Below are positions 18,574-27,377 of a stretch of DNA of 64,000 nt, in pieces. Below the pieces are notes generated by a model, which had not been told where the DNA came from, did no database searches, and was given only the letters and a program-made list of their open reading frames with translations. The stretch is from assembly GCF_900637185.1 (NCBI RefSeq), contig NZ_LR134352.1, positions 4,020,001-4,084,000 on the forward strand, read 5' to 3'. This DNA comes from Nocardia asteroides. GTDB taxonomy: Bacteria > Actinomycetota > Actinomycetes > Mycobacteriales > Mycobacteriaceae. Numbering within the stretch: the first letter of the stretch is position 1; each line of letters opens with the position of its first letter. The position numbers and the translations under genes are program-made.

Positions 18574-20121
18574 TTGACGGCGACAACCGCTGCGAAATTG
18601 GAAGAACTGCGCAAGAACCTGGCAGCCGCGCAGGAGCCCGCCGGGGACGTGGGCGTCGCCAAACGGGCCGCCAAGGGAATCGCGAGCCCACGGGAACGGA
18701 TCGCCATGCTGCTCGACGCGGGGAGTTTCGTCGAGATCGGGGCGCTGGTGCGACAGCCCGGTGTGGCCGACAGCCTCTACGGCGACGGCGTGGTCACCGG
18801 ACACGGCCGCGTCGACGGACGGCCGGTGGTGGTGATCGCTCACGACCAGACCGTGTTCGGCGGTTCGGTGGGGGAGATGTTCGGCCGGAAGGTGGCCAAG
18901 GCGATGGAACTCGCGGCCGAGATCGGCTGCCCGTTCATCGCGATCAACGACTCCGGCGGCGCCCGCGTGCAGGACGCGGTGACCTCGCTGTCGTGGTATG
19001 CGGCGATGAGCAGACACCAGCTCGCCCTGTCGGGCGTGGTGCCGCAGGTCTCGATCATGCTCGGCAAGTGCGCGGCGGGCGCGGTGTACGCCCCCATCAA
19101 CACCGACGTGCTGATCGCCACCGAAAACGCGTACATGTTCGTCACCGGGCCGGAGGTCATCCGCGAGACCACCGGCGAGGAGGTGACGCTGGAGGAACTC
19201 GGCGGCGCCTACAACCAGGCCCGCAACGGCACCATCCACCACGTCGCGGTGGACGAGCGGGCCGCGCTGGACTGGGCGCGCACGTATCTGAGCTACATGC
19301 CGACGACCTGCTTCGAACTCCCGCCCGTCATCAACCCGGGCCTCGAACCCGAGCTCACCGATTCCGACCGCGAACTCGACACGCTCATCCCGGATTCCGA
19401 CCGGGCCGGCTACGACATGTACGACGTGCTGCTGCGAATCTTCGACGACGGCGAGTTCCACGAGGTCGGCGATTGCGCGGCGCGCAACCTGATCACCGGC
19501 TTCGCCCGGGTCGACGGCCGCAGCGTGGGCGTGGTCGCCAACCAGCCGCTGGTCTACAGCGGGGCCATCGACGCCCGCTGCTCGGACAAGGCGGCCCACT
19601 TCATCCGGCTCTGCGACGCCTTCGGGCTGCCGTTGATCTTCGTGGTCGACACCCCGGGCGTGCTGCCCGGCGTCGAGGAGGAGAAGATCGGCGTCATCAA
19701 GCGCGGCGGCCGGTTCTTCTACGCCGTGGTCGAGGCGACCGTGCCGATCGTGACGGTGGTGGTGCGCAAGGCCTTCGGCGGCGGGTACGCGGTGATGGGC
19801 TGCAAGCAGCTCGGCGGCGACGTGAACCTGGCCTGGCCCACCGCGCGCATCGCGGTGATGGGCGCCGAAGCCGCGATCGGGCTGACCCAGCGCAAGCAGC
19901 TGGCGGCCGTGCCGGAAGCCGAGCGGCCCGCGGTGCGCCAGCAGATGGTCGACTTCTACAACGCGGCCGTGGCCACGCCGTGGACCGCCGCCGAACGCGG
20001 CTACATCGACGCCGTGATCGAGCCGTCGCACACCCGGCTCGAGATCCGCAAGGCCCTGCATCTGTTGCGGGACAAGCGGGTCGAGCAGGGACCGCGCAAA
20101 CACCGCCTGCTGCCGCTGTAG
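18574..20121 (+). CDS. accD: Acyl-CoA carboxylase carboxyltransferase (beta) subunit
   Basis: A 515-residue AccD/PccB-type subunit, which moves the carboxyl group from biotin on a separate alpha subunit to acetyl- or propionyl-CoA. Both crotonase-like halves are complete: [36 protein letters not shown] and [15 protein letters not shown] in the first, [28 protein letters not shown] and [11 protein letters not shown] in the second, ending RKHRLLPL. The start is TTG (18574-18576) behind GAGGGTAGG; no in-frame ATG or GTG matches the family N-terminus. No biotinylated subunit is encoded in the window. A close paralogue lies at 50886-52436. Which acyl-CoA is used cannot be told by eye. Confidence 0.93.
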   Translation: MTATTAAKLEELRKNLAAAQEPAGDVGVAKRAAKGIASPRERIAMLLDAGSFVEIGALVRQPGVADSLYGDGVVTGHGRVDGRPVVVIAHDQTVFGGSVGEMFGRKVAKAMELAAEIGCPFIAINDSGGARVQDAVTSLSWYAAMSRHQLALSGVVPQVSIMLGKCAAGAVYAPINTDVLIATENAYMFVTGPEVIRETTGEEVTLEELGGAYNQARNGTIHHVAVDERAALDWARTYLSYMPTTCFELPPVINPGLEPELTDSDRELDTLIPDSDRAGYDMYDVLLRIFDDGEFHEVGDCAARNLITGFARVDGRSVGVVANQPLVYSGAIDARCSDKAAHFIRLCDAFGLPLIFVVDTPGVLPGVEEEKIGVIKRGGRFFYAVVEATVPIVTVVVRKAFGGGYAVMGCKQLGGDVNLAWPTARIAVMGAEAAIGLTQRKQLAAVPEAERPAVRQQMVDFYNAAVATPWTAAERGYIDAVIEPSHTRLEIRKALHLLRDKRVEQGPRKHRLLPL

Positions 20122-20145
20122 CACCGGGCCCCGCCGGGCCCGGTG
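20122..20145. terminator. Hairpin between convergent genes
   Basis: CACCGGGCCC (20122-20131) and GGGCCCGGTG (20136-20145) form a perfect 10-bp stem with a CGCC loop, immediately after the accD stop codon and before the end of the FAD monooxygenase gene. It lacks a T-run, as is common in GC-rich actinobacteria, and could work in both directions. Confidence 0.7.
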
Positions 20146-20156
20146 ACCGGCGGGGC

Positions 20157-21374
20157 TCAGTAGGTCGGCAGGGCGAAGTCCTCGGTGTGCCCGAAGAAGA
20201 TCTTCTTGGTGAGCGGACGCATCGGCCGCGACATCATGATCCGCACGTTCACCTTCGCCAGCGCGGTCATGAGGGCGGTGTTGGGCAGCATCATCTTCAT
20301 ACCGCCGCCGGGGATCTCCTTGGCCTTGGCCAGGAACGGCGTGATCTTGTCCTGGTAGCGCTGCTGCGCGCCCGCCAGATCCGCCGGGGTGGCGGCGATC
20401 TCGGCGGCCAGCACGTAGGCGCCGACGATCGCCATGGCGGTGCCCATGCCGGTCATGGGGGAGCCGCAGTAGCCCGCGTCGCCGATCAGGGTGACCCGGC
20501 CCGCGGACAGCTCGGGCACGTCGACCCGGGCCACCTCGTCGAAGTAGAAGTCGGTCGCCGAGTCCATGGCCGCCAGGATCGCCGGCGCCCGCCACCCCGC
20601 GTCGGCGAGGGTGCGGCGCAGCAGGGCCCGCTGAGCTTCGACGTCGCGCCGCAGCGCCGGGTCGGGGTCGGTGCGCAGCGTGATGATCGCCTTGCAGGTG
20701 GCGGGGTCGGCGTCGGGGCGGATGCCGATCATCGCGCCGGGGATCAGGCGCATCTCGAACCAGCCGGGCTCGACGTCCGGCGGGCTGGGCATGGTGAAGA
20801 AGGCGCCGTAGCCGCCGAGATTGGTGCTGAACTGCTCCTCCGGGCCGAAGGCGAGCCGGCGGGTGGCCGAGTGCACGCCGTCGGCGCCGACGACCAGGTC
20901 GAAGCGCTCGGTGGCGCCGGAGGCGAAGGTGACCGCGGCAGCCGTCGCGTCCTGGTCGATCCGCTCGATCCACTCGCCGTAGCGGTAGTCGAGCAGGCCA
21001 CTGTCGGTGGCGGCCGCCAGCTCGTCGAGCAGCACCTGGTTCAGGTCGCCACGGGTGATCTCGATGTCGGCGATGGCGCCGAGGCCGTCGAAGTCCTCCA
21101 TCGCCATCCGGGCGTAGACCTTGCCGTCGCCGTCGACGTAGGCCATGCCGCGTTCCTCGAGCTGGTACTTCGCGATGCCCGCCATCAGGCCCATCCGCTC
21201 GGCGGCCTCCTTGCTCGGCCCGCGCAGGTCGACTGCCTGCCCGCCCGGCCGGGGGGCGGTGGCCCGCTCGACCACCGTGGTGCGAATGCCGTTGCGCAGC
21301 AACTGGAGTGCGACCGCGTTGCCCGCGATCCCGCCGCCGGAGACCAGAACGTGCAGGGGGCTGGTGGTGCTCAT
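20157..21374 (-). CDS. FAD-dependent monooxygenase (PHBH/TetX-like)
   Basis: A 405-residue class A flavoprotein hydroxylase. The FAD-binding GxGxxG is in VLVSGGGIAGNAVALQLLRNG near the N-terminus, a DG motif in FDLVVGADGVHSATRR in the middle, and the GD motif in RVTLIGDAGYCGSPMTGMGTAMAIVGAYVLA. Such enzymes hydroxylate aromatic or polycyclic compounds, including antibiotics. The ATG is divergent from a TetR gene across a 106-bp region with repeated ATGTCT elements (21400-21455), so induction by a ligand of the TetR protein is likely. The substrate is unknown; drug inactivation is a possibility. Confidence 0.92.
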   Translation of the reverse strand: MSTTSPLHVLVSGGGIAGNAVALQLLRNGIRTTVVERATAPRPGGQAVDLRGPSKEAAERMGLMAGIAKYQLEERGMAYVDGDGKVYARMAMEDFDGLGAIADIEITRGDLNQVLLDELAAATDSGLLDYRYGEWIERIDQDATAAAVTFASGATERFDLVVGADGVHSATRRLAFGPEEQFSTNLGGYGAFFTMPSPPDVEPGWFEMRLIPGAMIGIRPDADPATCKAIITLRTDPDPALRRDVEAQRALLRRTLADAGWRAPAILAAMDSATDFYFDEVARVDVPELSAGRVTLIGDAGYCGSPMTGMGTAMAIVGAYVLAAEIAATPADLAGAQQRYQDKITPFLAKAKEIPGGGMKMMLPNTALMTALAKVNVRIMMSRPMRPLTKKIFFGHTEDFALPTY

Positions 21375-21399
21375 CGGTGAAGTCCTGTCTGGAGAACGA

Positions 21400-21455
21400 A
21401 TGTCTTAGACATATGTCTAACACAGGGCTTGCACGTATGTCTAGAACAAATGTCT
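21400..21455. promoter_or_regulatory. Two paired operator-like sites between the monooxygenase and TetR genes
   Basis: ATGTCT occurs four times, at 21400, 21413, 21437 and 21450, with spacings of 13, 24 and 13 bp. The first pair includes a perfect 16-bp palindrome TTAGACATATGTCTAA (21405-21420); the second pair is an imperfect version (ATGTCTAGA, then ATGTCTGAGAC). This looks like two copies of a TetR operator in the shared divergent promoter, allowing one regulator to control both genes. Binding is inferred; the repeats are directly visible. Confidence 0.8.
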
Positions 21456-21480
21456 GAGACGTTCGGGTAGGGTGGTGGCC

Positions 21481-22047
21481 ATGGGAAACAGGGAAGACCT
21501 GCTGGCCGGTGCGCGGAAGGTCATCATGGAGCAGGGTGTCGCGAAGGCGACCGCACGCGACATCGCCGCCGCGGCCGGGGTGAGCCTGGCGGCGATCGGC
21601 TACCACTTCGGGTCGAAGGAACGTCTGGTCACCGAGGCGCTGACGGAGGCGCTCGGCACCGCGATCGGCGACTCCATGGAGAACCTGATCGCCGACAGCG
21701 CAGGCGCCACCCCGCTGGCCGGGTTCACCCGCCTGTGGAACGGGATGCCCGCCGTCTTCGCGAACAACCAGGAAGCCATGCTGGCCAGCCTGGAGAACAT
21801 CGTGCGCATCGTCCGGTCCGACGAGAGCCGCGCCCAGCTGGCCGACCAGCTCCCGCAGATCTACGCCGACCTGTCGCGGAACGTCCAAACCGCCCACCCC
21901 GAACTCGACGCCGACCAGGCCGAAGCCGTGGCACAGCTGTACTTCGCCCTCGTCCAGGGCCTCGGCCTGCTGTGGGTGCTGAACCCGAACGGGGGAGTCC
22001 CCGACGGTGACCGGCTCGCCGTCGCGCTACGCGCGCTGACGAGCTGA
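21481..22047 (+). CDS. TetR-family transcriptional regulator
   Basis: A 188-residue regulator. The N-terminal helix-turn-helix is complete: DLLAGARKVIMEQGVAKATARDIAAAAGVSLAAIGYHFGSKERLVTEAL. The C-terminal ligand-binding half resembles the TetR_C_33/AcrR-like group (RLWNGMPAVFANNQEAMLASLENI). It is divergent from the FAD monooxygenase and presumably represses it through the repeats at 21400-21455. The ATG at 21481 is preferred; an upstream GTG at 21472 would add three residues. Confidence 0.93.
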   Translation: MGNREDLLAGARKVIMEQGVAKATARDIAAAAGVSLAAIGYHFGSKERLVTEALTEALGTAIGDSMENLIADSAGATPLAGFTRLWNGMPAVFANNQEAMLASLENIVRIVRSDESRAQLADQLPQIYADLSRNVQTAHPELDADQAEAVAQLYFALVQGLGLLWVLNPNGGVPDGDRLAVALRALTS

Positions 22048-22463
22048 CGGCCGCGCGTCGGTCGCTGATGGCCGCCCGTTCGCTGGGCTGATCGTTGCGC
22101 TCGCTGATCGCGGCGTGCCCGGTCGCTTACGGAGCGCGTTCGCTCGCTGAAGGTGGGGACCGCTGCGCTCAGGATCGCGATGATCGCGACGCGTATTCGC
22201 TCGCTAACAGCGGTGCGACGGTTCGCCGACGGGCTGCACGCCCGGTCGCTGACGGTCGCGCTCGGCGACGGCTGGCCGCGCGTCCGCTCGGCTGACGGCC
22301 GCCACGCTCGTATGCGAATGGCTGCGCGCCCGTTCCTTGGCGGCTGTGCGCCTGCTGTTCGGGTCGTGCTCGCTGTTCCGGCTGGCCGGGCACGTGCCGT
22401 GTGGCGTCACTGGCGGTCGGTCCTGTGGGGTCGGCCGCGTGACGGATGCCGGCTGGCCGGCGG
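22048..22463. other. 416-bp intergenic stretch rich in degenerate short repeats
   Basis: No convincing gene is visible. The stretch is built from many short, imperfectly repeated units such as CGCTGACGG, TCGCTGA, CGCTCGCT and GCCGCGCGTC (around 22049, 22061, 22083, 22103, 22143, 22198, 22249, 22286). Open frames through it encode only repetitive RSLT/ARSL-like peptides with no family character. It may be a decayed gene, a low-complexity repeat cluster, or a site of repeat expansion. It lies between a TetR gene and the 3' end of a CoA transferase gene that itself contains a tandem duplication. Confidence 0.5.
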
Positions 22464-23930
22464 CTAAGGGCGCGCCCACGCCGGCCGCGCGGCGCCGTAT
22501 TCCGGTGCGGGCCAGCGGTAGTCGGCGTAGTCGGCGAACGCGGGTGCCGCGGTCACCACGCCGGCGTGGTCGAGGGCCGTGGCCGGGTCGGGCTGGGTGG
22601 CCGGGGGATGGTCGGGGGTGCGGTCGCCCGTGGCCAGGAGCCAGGATGCGGTGCGGGCCAGCGCGACCCGCACTGTGCGAGCGCGGCCGTCGGTGGTGCG
22701 GGCCCGGAGCGCGTCGAGTACGCCGGCGGCCAGCAGGTAGCCGGAGCCGTGGTCGAGTGCCTGTGCGGGGAGGGCCCCGGGGCGGTCCGGGGTGCCTTCG
22801 AGCAGGGAGATGCCCGAGGCCGCCTGGACGATGCTGTCGAAGCCGCGTCGTCCGCCCCAGGGTCCGCTCTCGCCCCACGCCGACACCCGAGCGTGGATCA
22901 GGCCGGGGTGCGCCGCGGTGTCGAGTCCGATGGCGGCGAGCGCGCCGGGACGGTAGCCGGTCACGAGGACGTCGGCGGTGGCGAGGAGATCGGCGAAAAC
23001 CTCGGAGTCCGTGCGCAGATCGAGCAGGGTGGAACGCTTGCCCTGGCAGGTGTCGAGGAACTGCCAGTCGATCTCGGGCAGCTGCGGTGGGTCGACGCGC
23101 AGGACGTCGGCGCCGAGCAGCGCGAGGGTGCGGGTGGCGACCGGGCCTGCCAGGACCCGGGTGAGATCCAGCACCCGGATACCGGCCAGCGGCCGCTCGC
23201 TCGTCGCATCGTGCGGCGTGACAACGGAGTTTGGTGGCGCGGCCTCCACGGTCACCGGCGGGCCGGCGGCGGCGCGACGCATCGCACTGCCCGTCCCTTC
23301 GACTTCCGTGTGTGCACGGACCGCGTCGGTCGCCGCCGCGGCGCGGGACTCGCGTGGCGTCTCGTTGTCGATCTCGACAGTTACCAGGGGGCCGCCGGCG
23401 GCAGCGCGGCCCATCGCACTGCCTGCCCACTCGGATTCGGTGCGGACCCGGACCGCGATGGCATCCGTCGCCGCTGCGGCCTCTTCGATCTCGGTCGCGG
23501 TCATGGCGGCGAACCGTGCGGTCAGTCGCGCGGCGTCGGCGTCGGTGGGCAGACCCGCGGCGATCAGGAGCCGTGCCCGGTGATGCGGGTAGTTGGCGTG
23601 GGTGCGCACCCAGCCGTCGCTGCTGCGGAAGAAGCCCGAGAGTTCGGCGAAGATCGCCGGTGCCGCGCCGTCGCGGCGGAACAGCCGCTCACTGCCGAAC
23701 GCCGCCACGATCCGGGCGGGATCGAGCCGTTCGGGCAGGGCGGGCAGACCGAGCGCCGCGCGATACCGGTTCGCGGCGCCCGTCACCGCGGCCACCGATC
23801 CCGCCGCCAGCGCCCACACCGGTAGCGTGGCTGCCAGCCCGGCACCGGGATCGGGACCGTCGTCGAGGACCGACGGGGTGAGCCCGAGGCCGGTCTCGTA
23901 GGCGTGCACGAGCTGCTGCGCGGTGGTCAC
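22464..23930 (-). CDS. CoA transferase, class III (CaiB/BaiF family)
   Basis: A 488-residue family III CoA transferase with fused halves. Residues about 1-150 form one region (GSVAAVTGAANRYRAALGLP), and residues 248-480 carry the conserved N-terminal CoA-transferase motif: LAGIRVLDLTRVLAGPVATRTLALLGADVLRVDPP, TCQGKRSTLLDL and GLIHARVSAWGESGPWGGRRGFDSIVQAASG. The family moves CoA between carboxylic acids through an aspartyl-CoA anhydride. Residues 151-196 and 197-237 are a tandem duplication of the segment that normally occurs once (ATDA, V-R-T-E, GSAM-RAAAG-P-VTVE). The substrate is unknown. The gene is divergent from a type II thioesterase gene across only 41 bp. Confidence 0.85.
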   Translation of the reverse strand: MTTAQQLVHAYETGLGLTPSVLDDGPDPGAGLAATLPVWALAAGSVAAVTGAANRYRAALGLPALPERLDPARIVAAFGSERLFRRDGAAPAIFAELSGFFRSSDGWVRTHANYPHHRARLLIAAGLPTDADAARLTARFAAMTATEIEEAAAATDAIAVRVRTESEWAGSAMGRAAAGGPLVTVEIDNETPRESRAAAATDAVRAHTEVEGTGSAMRRAAAGPPVTVEAAPPNSVVTPHDATSERPLAGIRVLDLTRVLAGPVATRTLALLGADVLRVDPPQLPEIDWQFLDTCQGKRSTLLDLRTDSEVFADLLATADVLVTGYRPGALAAIGLDTAAHPGLIHARVSAWGESGPWGGRRGFDSIVQAASGISLLEGTPDRPGALPAQALDHGSGYLLAAGVLDALRARTTDGRARTVRVALARTASWLLATGDRTPDHPPATQPDPATALDHAGVVTAAPAFADYADYRWPAPEYGAARPAWARP

Positions 23931-23971
23931 CTCGCTCAGCCTAGCCAGGACGACGATCGGTGAGGAGTGTG

Positions 23972-24727
23972 ATGTTCGGCGTGAATACCGCGGCGACGGA
24001 ATGGATTCGGGTGCTCAGGGCCGACCCGGCGGCGCGCACGCGACTGGTGTGTTTCCCGCCCGGCGGCGGCTCGGCCACCGCCTACCGCGCCCTCGCCCAG
24101 TACGTGGGGACCGGTGTCGAGGTCACCGCCGTGCAGTATCCGGGCAGGCAGGACCGCCTCGGCGACGCGGTGATCACCGACCTGCCCACCCTGGCCCAGG
24201 CGGTCGCCGCCGATCTGCTGCGCAGCCCGGGTGTCCCGCGAGTCCTGTTCGGGCACAGCATGGGAGCCACGGTGGCCTACGAGACCGCGCGGGCCCTCGC
24301 CGCCGCGGGCCAGGCCCCGGCCGCGCTGATCGTGTCCGGCCGCCCCGACCCGGCCTACGAGGAAACCGGACGTCTGCACCGCGACTCCGACGCCGCGCTC
24401 ATCGACCACCTGGAACTTCTCGCCGCCGACCCGGTGCCGGTGCGCCTGCTGCGCACCGAGCCCGGACTCGCCGACCTGGTCCTGCCCGCGGTACGCGCCG
24501 ACTATCAGGCGGTCGAGACCTACCGGCACCGGCCCGGCCCGGCGCTGACCTGCCCGGTCGCCGCCCTCGTCAGCACCGAGGACCCCACCACCACTCCCGC
24601 CCAGGCCGAGCGGTGGGCCACGGTGACCGACGGGCCGTTCACCCTGGCCACCTTCGCCGGCGGCCACTTCTACCTCGACGACCAGCCCGCCGCGGTCGCG
24701 CGGGAGATCACACGGCACCTGAACTGA
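23972..24727 (+). CDS. Type II thioesterase (alpha/beta hydrolase)
   Basis: A 251-residue GrsT/TEII-type thioesterase. It has the family start RLVCFPPGGGSATAYRALAQYV, the nucleophile serine in LFGHSMGATVAYE, an aspartate-containing segment (CPVAALVSTEDPTTTP) and the catalytic histidine in FAGGHFYLDD. These enzymes remove aberrant acyl groups from NRPS or PKS carrier proteins or release products. No NRPS or PKS megasynthase is in the window. The ATG at 23972 follows GAGGAG by 5 bp, preferred over a GTG at 23960. Its 3' end overlaps the convergent DUF2784 gene by 20 bp. Confidence 0.93.
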   Translation: MFGVNTAATEWIRVLRADPAARTRLVCFPPGGGSATAYRALAQYVGTGVEVTAVQYPGRQDRLGDAVITDLPTLAQAVAADLLRSPGVPRVLFGHSMGATVAYETARALAAAGQAPAALIVSGRPDPAYEETGRLHRDSDAALIDHLELLAADPVPVRLLRTEPGLADLVLPAVRADYQAVETYRHRPGPALTCPVAALVSTEDPTTTPAQAERWATVTDGPFTLATFAGGHFYLDDQPAAVAREITRHLN

Positions 24728-25091
24728 GCCCACGGTGGCGCCGCTGGGTCAGGCGCGCGTAACCGATCCACGACACGAGCACCGTGATCGCGGCGGCCAG
24801 GCGCACCAGGCCCACGGCGCTGTCGGGATAGATCACCCCGGTCAGGTAGTGCTCGATGAAGCCGCTCTCGGGCAGTTCGGCGACCCCGGCCTGCCTGCGC
24901 GCCCAGTTCTCGGCGTAGGTCAGGGGGCAGTCGAAACCGATCAGGATGGTGCCGAAACCCCAGGACGCGGCCAGCAGATGCAGGCCGATCGTGCGCGGCC
25001 ACCGCCACGCGAGGAACCCGCCGGCGACCACGTACGCGATGAACGCGACGTGGGTGACGGCGATGACATCGGCCAACACCCGGTACGGCAC
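24708..25091 (-). CDS. DUF2784 family membrane protein
   Basis: A 127-residue protein with three hydrophobic segments (about 7-28, 35-52 and 92-112). It shows the DUF2784 pattern: ADVIAVTHVAFIAYVVAGGFLAWRWP, GFDCPLTYAENWARRQAG and IEHYLTGVIYP. Function is unknown. The 3' end overlaps the thioesterase coding region on the opposite strand by 20 bp. Confidence 0.88.
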   Translation of the reverse strand: MPYRVLADVIAVTHVAFIAYVVAGGFLAWRWPRTIGLHLLAASWGFGTILIGFDCPLTYAENWARRQAGVAELPESGFIEHYLTGVIYPDSAVGLVRLAAAITVLVSWIGYARLTQRRHRGLSSGAV

Positions 25092-25164
25092 CCTTTCAGA
25101 ATAGGGAGCCCGTCACCGATCGGAATCATGATCAACATTCCGGTTCGGCATCGCTTGGATCGCG

Positions 25165-26610
25165 CTACCAGGGGGAGGGCTGGTAGTCCTTGAGGAAGCA
25201 GCCGTACAGATCGACGCCGTTCTCGCCCTGCACGATCGGGTCGTAGACGCGCGCCGCCCCGTCGACCAGGTCGAGCGGTGCGTGGAAGCCCTCGTCGGCG
25301 AGGCGCACCTTCGTGTAGTGCGGGCGCTCGTCGGTGATCCAGCCGGTGTCGACCGCGGTCATCAGGATCGAGTCGGCCTCGAACATCTCCAGCGCGCTGG
25401 TGCGGGTCAGCATGTTCAGCGCGGCCTTGGCCATGTTCGTGTGCGGATGACCCGGACCCTTGTAGCCGCGGCTGAACTGGCCCTCCATCGCGGAGACGTT
25501 CACCACGTATTTGCGCCGGCCCGCCGCGGCGGCCATCACCGGCCGCAGCCGCGAGACCAGGATGAACGGCGCGACCGAGTTGCACAGCTGCACCTCGAGC
25601 AGCTCGGTGGCGTCGACCTCGCCGACGGTCTGTACCCAGCTGTTGGTGTGCGCGAGGTCCGGAACCAGCCCGCCGGCGTCGATCGCCACGCCCGCCGCGA
25701 TCCGCTCCGGCGTGGCCGACCCGGCGACCAGTGCCAGTTCGGCGACATCGGCGGCCGACAGCGACGGCGTCAGCGAGGCCGTCAGCGCCGTCGGGTGGGC
25801 CTGCATGGTCTTGCCGAAGGTGACCATCTCCGGCAGCGCGCCCGCGGGCAGCGGCGCGGTCTCGGCGTCGACCAGGGCGCTGTAGGCGCCCACCGAGCGG
25901 CGCACGGTCTGGGCGGCGTTGTTGATCAGGATGTCGAGCGGGCCCTGCGCGGCGACGTCGTCGGCCAGCGCCACCACCTGGGCGGGGTCGCGCAGATCGA
26001 TGCCGACGATGCGCAGCCGGTGCAGCCAGTCGGCGCTGTCCTCCATGGCGGCGAAGCGGCGGATCGCGTCGTTGGGGAAGCGGGTGGTGATGGTGGTGTG
26101 CGCGCCGTCGCGCAGCAGGCGCAGCGCGATGTACATGCCGATCTTGGCGCGGCCACCGGTCAGCAGGGCACGCTTGCCGGTGAGATCGGTACGGGCGTCC
26201 CGCTTGGCGTGGCTGGACGCGGCGCAATCCGGGCACAGCTGGTGGTAGAACGCGTCGACCTGGGTGTAGCGCTGTTTGCAGATGTAGCAGGGCCGCGCGC
26301 GCAGCAACGTCCCCGCGCTCGCGCCGGTGGTCGTGGAACTGATCTGGATGCCCGCGGTCTCGTCGTCGATGCGCTGCGGCGAGCCGGTCGCGGTGGCCGC
26401 GATCACGGCACGGTCGGCGTCGGCCACCTGCGCCCTGGCCTCGAGCCGGCGGCGCTGCTTGAGCTTCTTGAACATGTGGCCGACCGCACGCTGCACCGCG
26501 ATCGAATCCGGATGTTCCTTCTCCAGCTGCCCGGCCTGCTCCAGTACCCGCAGACAGGTCGCCAGCTCGTCCGGGTCGATCATGTTCGCGGTCATCGGGG
26601 AGTGCGGCAT
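25165..26610 (-). CDS. Long SDR-family protein with N-terminal zinc-ribbon-like motif
   Basis: A 481-residue protein. Residues 1-105 are helical and of unknown fold. Residues 108-129 contain CYIC and CPDC, a CxxC-x14-CxxC pattern typical of zinc ribbons. The rest is an SDR-type Rossmann domain: LLTGGRAKIGMYIALRLL (residues 149-166), IDLRDP, ILINNAAQTVRR and the active-site strand YVVNVSAMEGQF (S373). The usual YxxxK is replaced by TNMAK (T391 and K395), so the catalytic tyrosine is absent from its normal place. It may be a nonclassical reductase or a nucleotide-binding regulator. It is divergent from a TetR gene 68 bp away, which may regulate it. Confidence 0.82.
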   Translation of the reverse strand: MPHSPMTANMIDPDELATCLRVLEQAGQLEKEHPDSIAVQRAVGHMFKKLKQRRRLEARAQVADADRAVIAATATGSPQRIDDETAGIQISSTTTGASAGTLLRARPCYICKQRYTQVDAFYHQLCPDCAASSHAKRDARTDLTGKRALLTGGRAKIGMYIALRLLRDGAHTTITTRFPNDAIRRFAAMEDSADWLHRLRIVGIDLRDPAQVVALADDVAAQGPLDILINNAAQTVRRSVGAYSALVDAETAPLPAGALPEMVTFGKTMQAHPTALTASLTPSLSAADVAELALVAGSATPERIAAGVAIDAGGLVPDLAHTNSWVQTVGEVDATELLEVQLCNSVAPFILVSRLRPVMAAAAGRRKYVVNVSAMEGQFSRGYKGPGHPHTNMAKAALNMLTRTSALEMFEADSILMTAVDTGWITDERPHYTKVRLADEGFHAPLDLVDGAARVYDPIVQGENGVDLYGCFLKDYQPSPW

Positions 26611-26678
26611 TCCTTCGTGCGGGTGCAGGGGACGACACCTATTGTCGCATTGGCCGCTCGGCGGACCCGCTGGGTATC

Positions 26679-27377
26679 GTGGTGCACCGCTGTCGCAACC
26701 GCGCGGCGACCCACCGGACCCGACGGAGCAGCCCGATTTCCCCGCTCGACACCGACACCGCAGACGCGCCGCGCAGGCGCAGGCTCGAACCCGACGAGCG
26801 ACGCGCGCAGATCCTGGCCTGTGCCATCGACATGTTCGGTGAGCGGCCCTACGCGGCGGTGTCCACCGCGGAACTGGCCCAGCGGGCCGGCGTCGCCCGC
26901 GGGCTGATCAACCACTACTTCGGCAACAAGCGCGACCTGTACCTGGCCGTGGTGCGGCGCATGGTGACGCTGCCGCGCCCGGAGAAGGTGGCCATCCCCG
27001 ACGGCACCCCGAGCGAACGGGTCGACGCGATCGTCACCTGGCTGCTCGACACCATCGCCGAGCACGGGACCACCTGGGTGAAGGTGACCAGCCACGAGGG
27101 CGTCGGCGACGACCCCGAGGTGCAGCAGATCCTGGACCAGGCCGACGACGCCGCCGCCGAACGCATGCTGGTGATGATCGGCCGCGCCGATCTGGCAGAC
27201 AGTGCGACTCCGCGCGCGATGGTGCTGGCCTACGCCGGGCTGGTCAAGGTGGCGGGCCGCGAATGGATCACCCGGGGAACCCTCACCCGGGCACAGGTGC
27301 ATCGGCTGCTGGCCGACACCCTGCTCACGGTGATCACCGACACCATGCCGAGCGTGGAGCCCGCGACCGGGGGCTAG
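26679..27377 (+). CDS. TetR-family transcriptional regulator
   Basis: About 232 residues from the first GTG. The helix-turn-helix is RRAQILACAIDMFGERPYAAVSTAELAQRAGVARGLINHYFGNKRDLYLAVVRRM. The ligand-binding half is VDAIVTWLLDTIAEHGTTWVKVTSHEGVGDDPEVQQILDQADDAAAERML. The N-terminal 30 residues before the helix-turn-helix are Arg/Pro-rich and may not be translated; no good ribosome-binding site was seen. The gene is divergent from the zinc-ribbon SDR and its stop overlaps the stop of the convergent membrane protein by 4 bp. Confidence 0.88.
   Translation: MVHRCRNRAATHRTRRSSPISPLDTDTADAPRRRRLEPDERRAQILACAIDMFGERPYAAVSTAELAQRAGVARGLINHYFGNKRDLYLAVVRRMVTLPRPEKVAIPDGTPSERVDAIVTWLLDTIAEHGTTWVKVTSHEGVGDDPEVQQILDQADDAAAERMLVMIGRADLADSATPRAMVLAYAGLVKVAGREWITRGTLTRAQVHRLLADTLLTVITDTMPSVEPATGG

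Noticed and set aside
18550-21897. Very long minus-strand open frame (about 1,115 codons) across accD and the FAD gene
   Set aside because: It runs antisense to accD and out of frame through the true FAD monooxygenase gene; composition is typical of third-position GC shadows.
22153-22467. Possible small plus-strand gene in the repeat-rich gap
   Set aside because: The peptide is repetitive (RSLT-like) with no ribosome-binding site or conserved features; treated as part of the repeat region.
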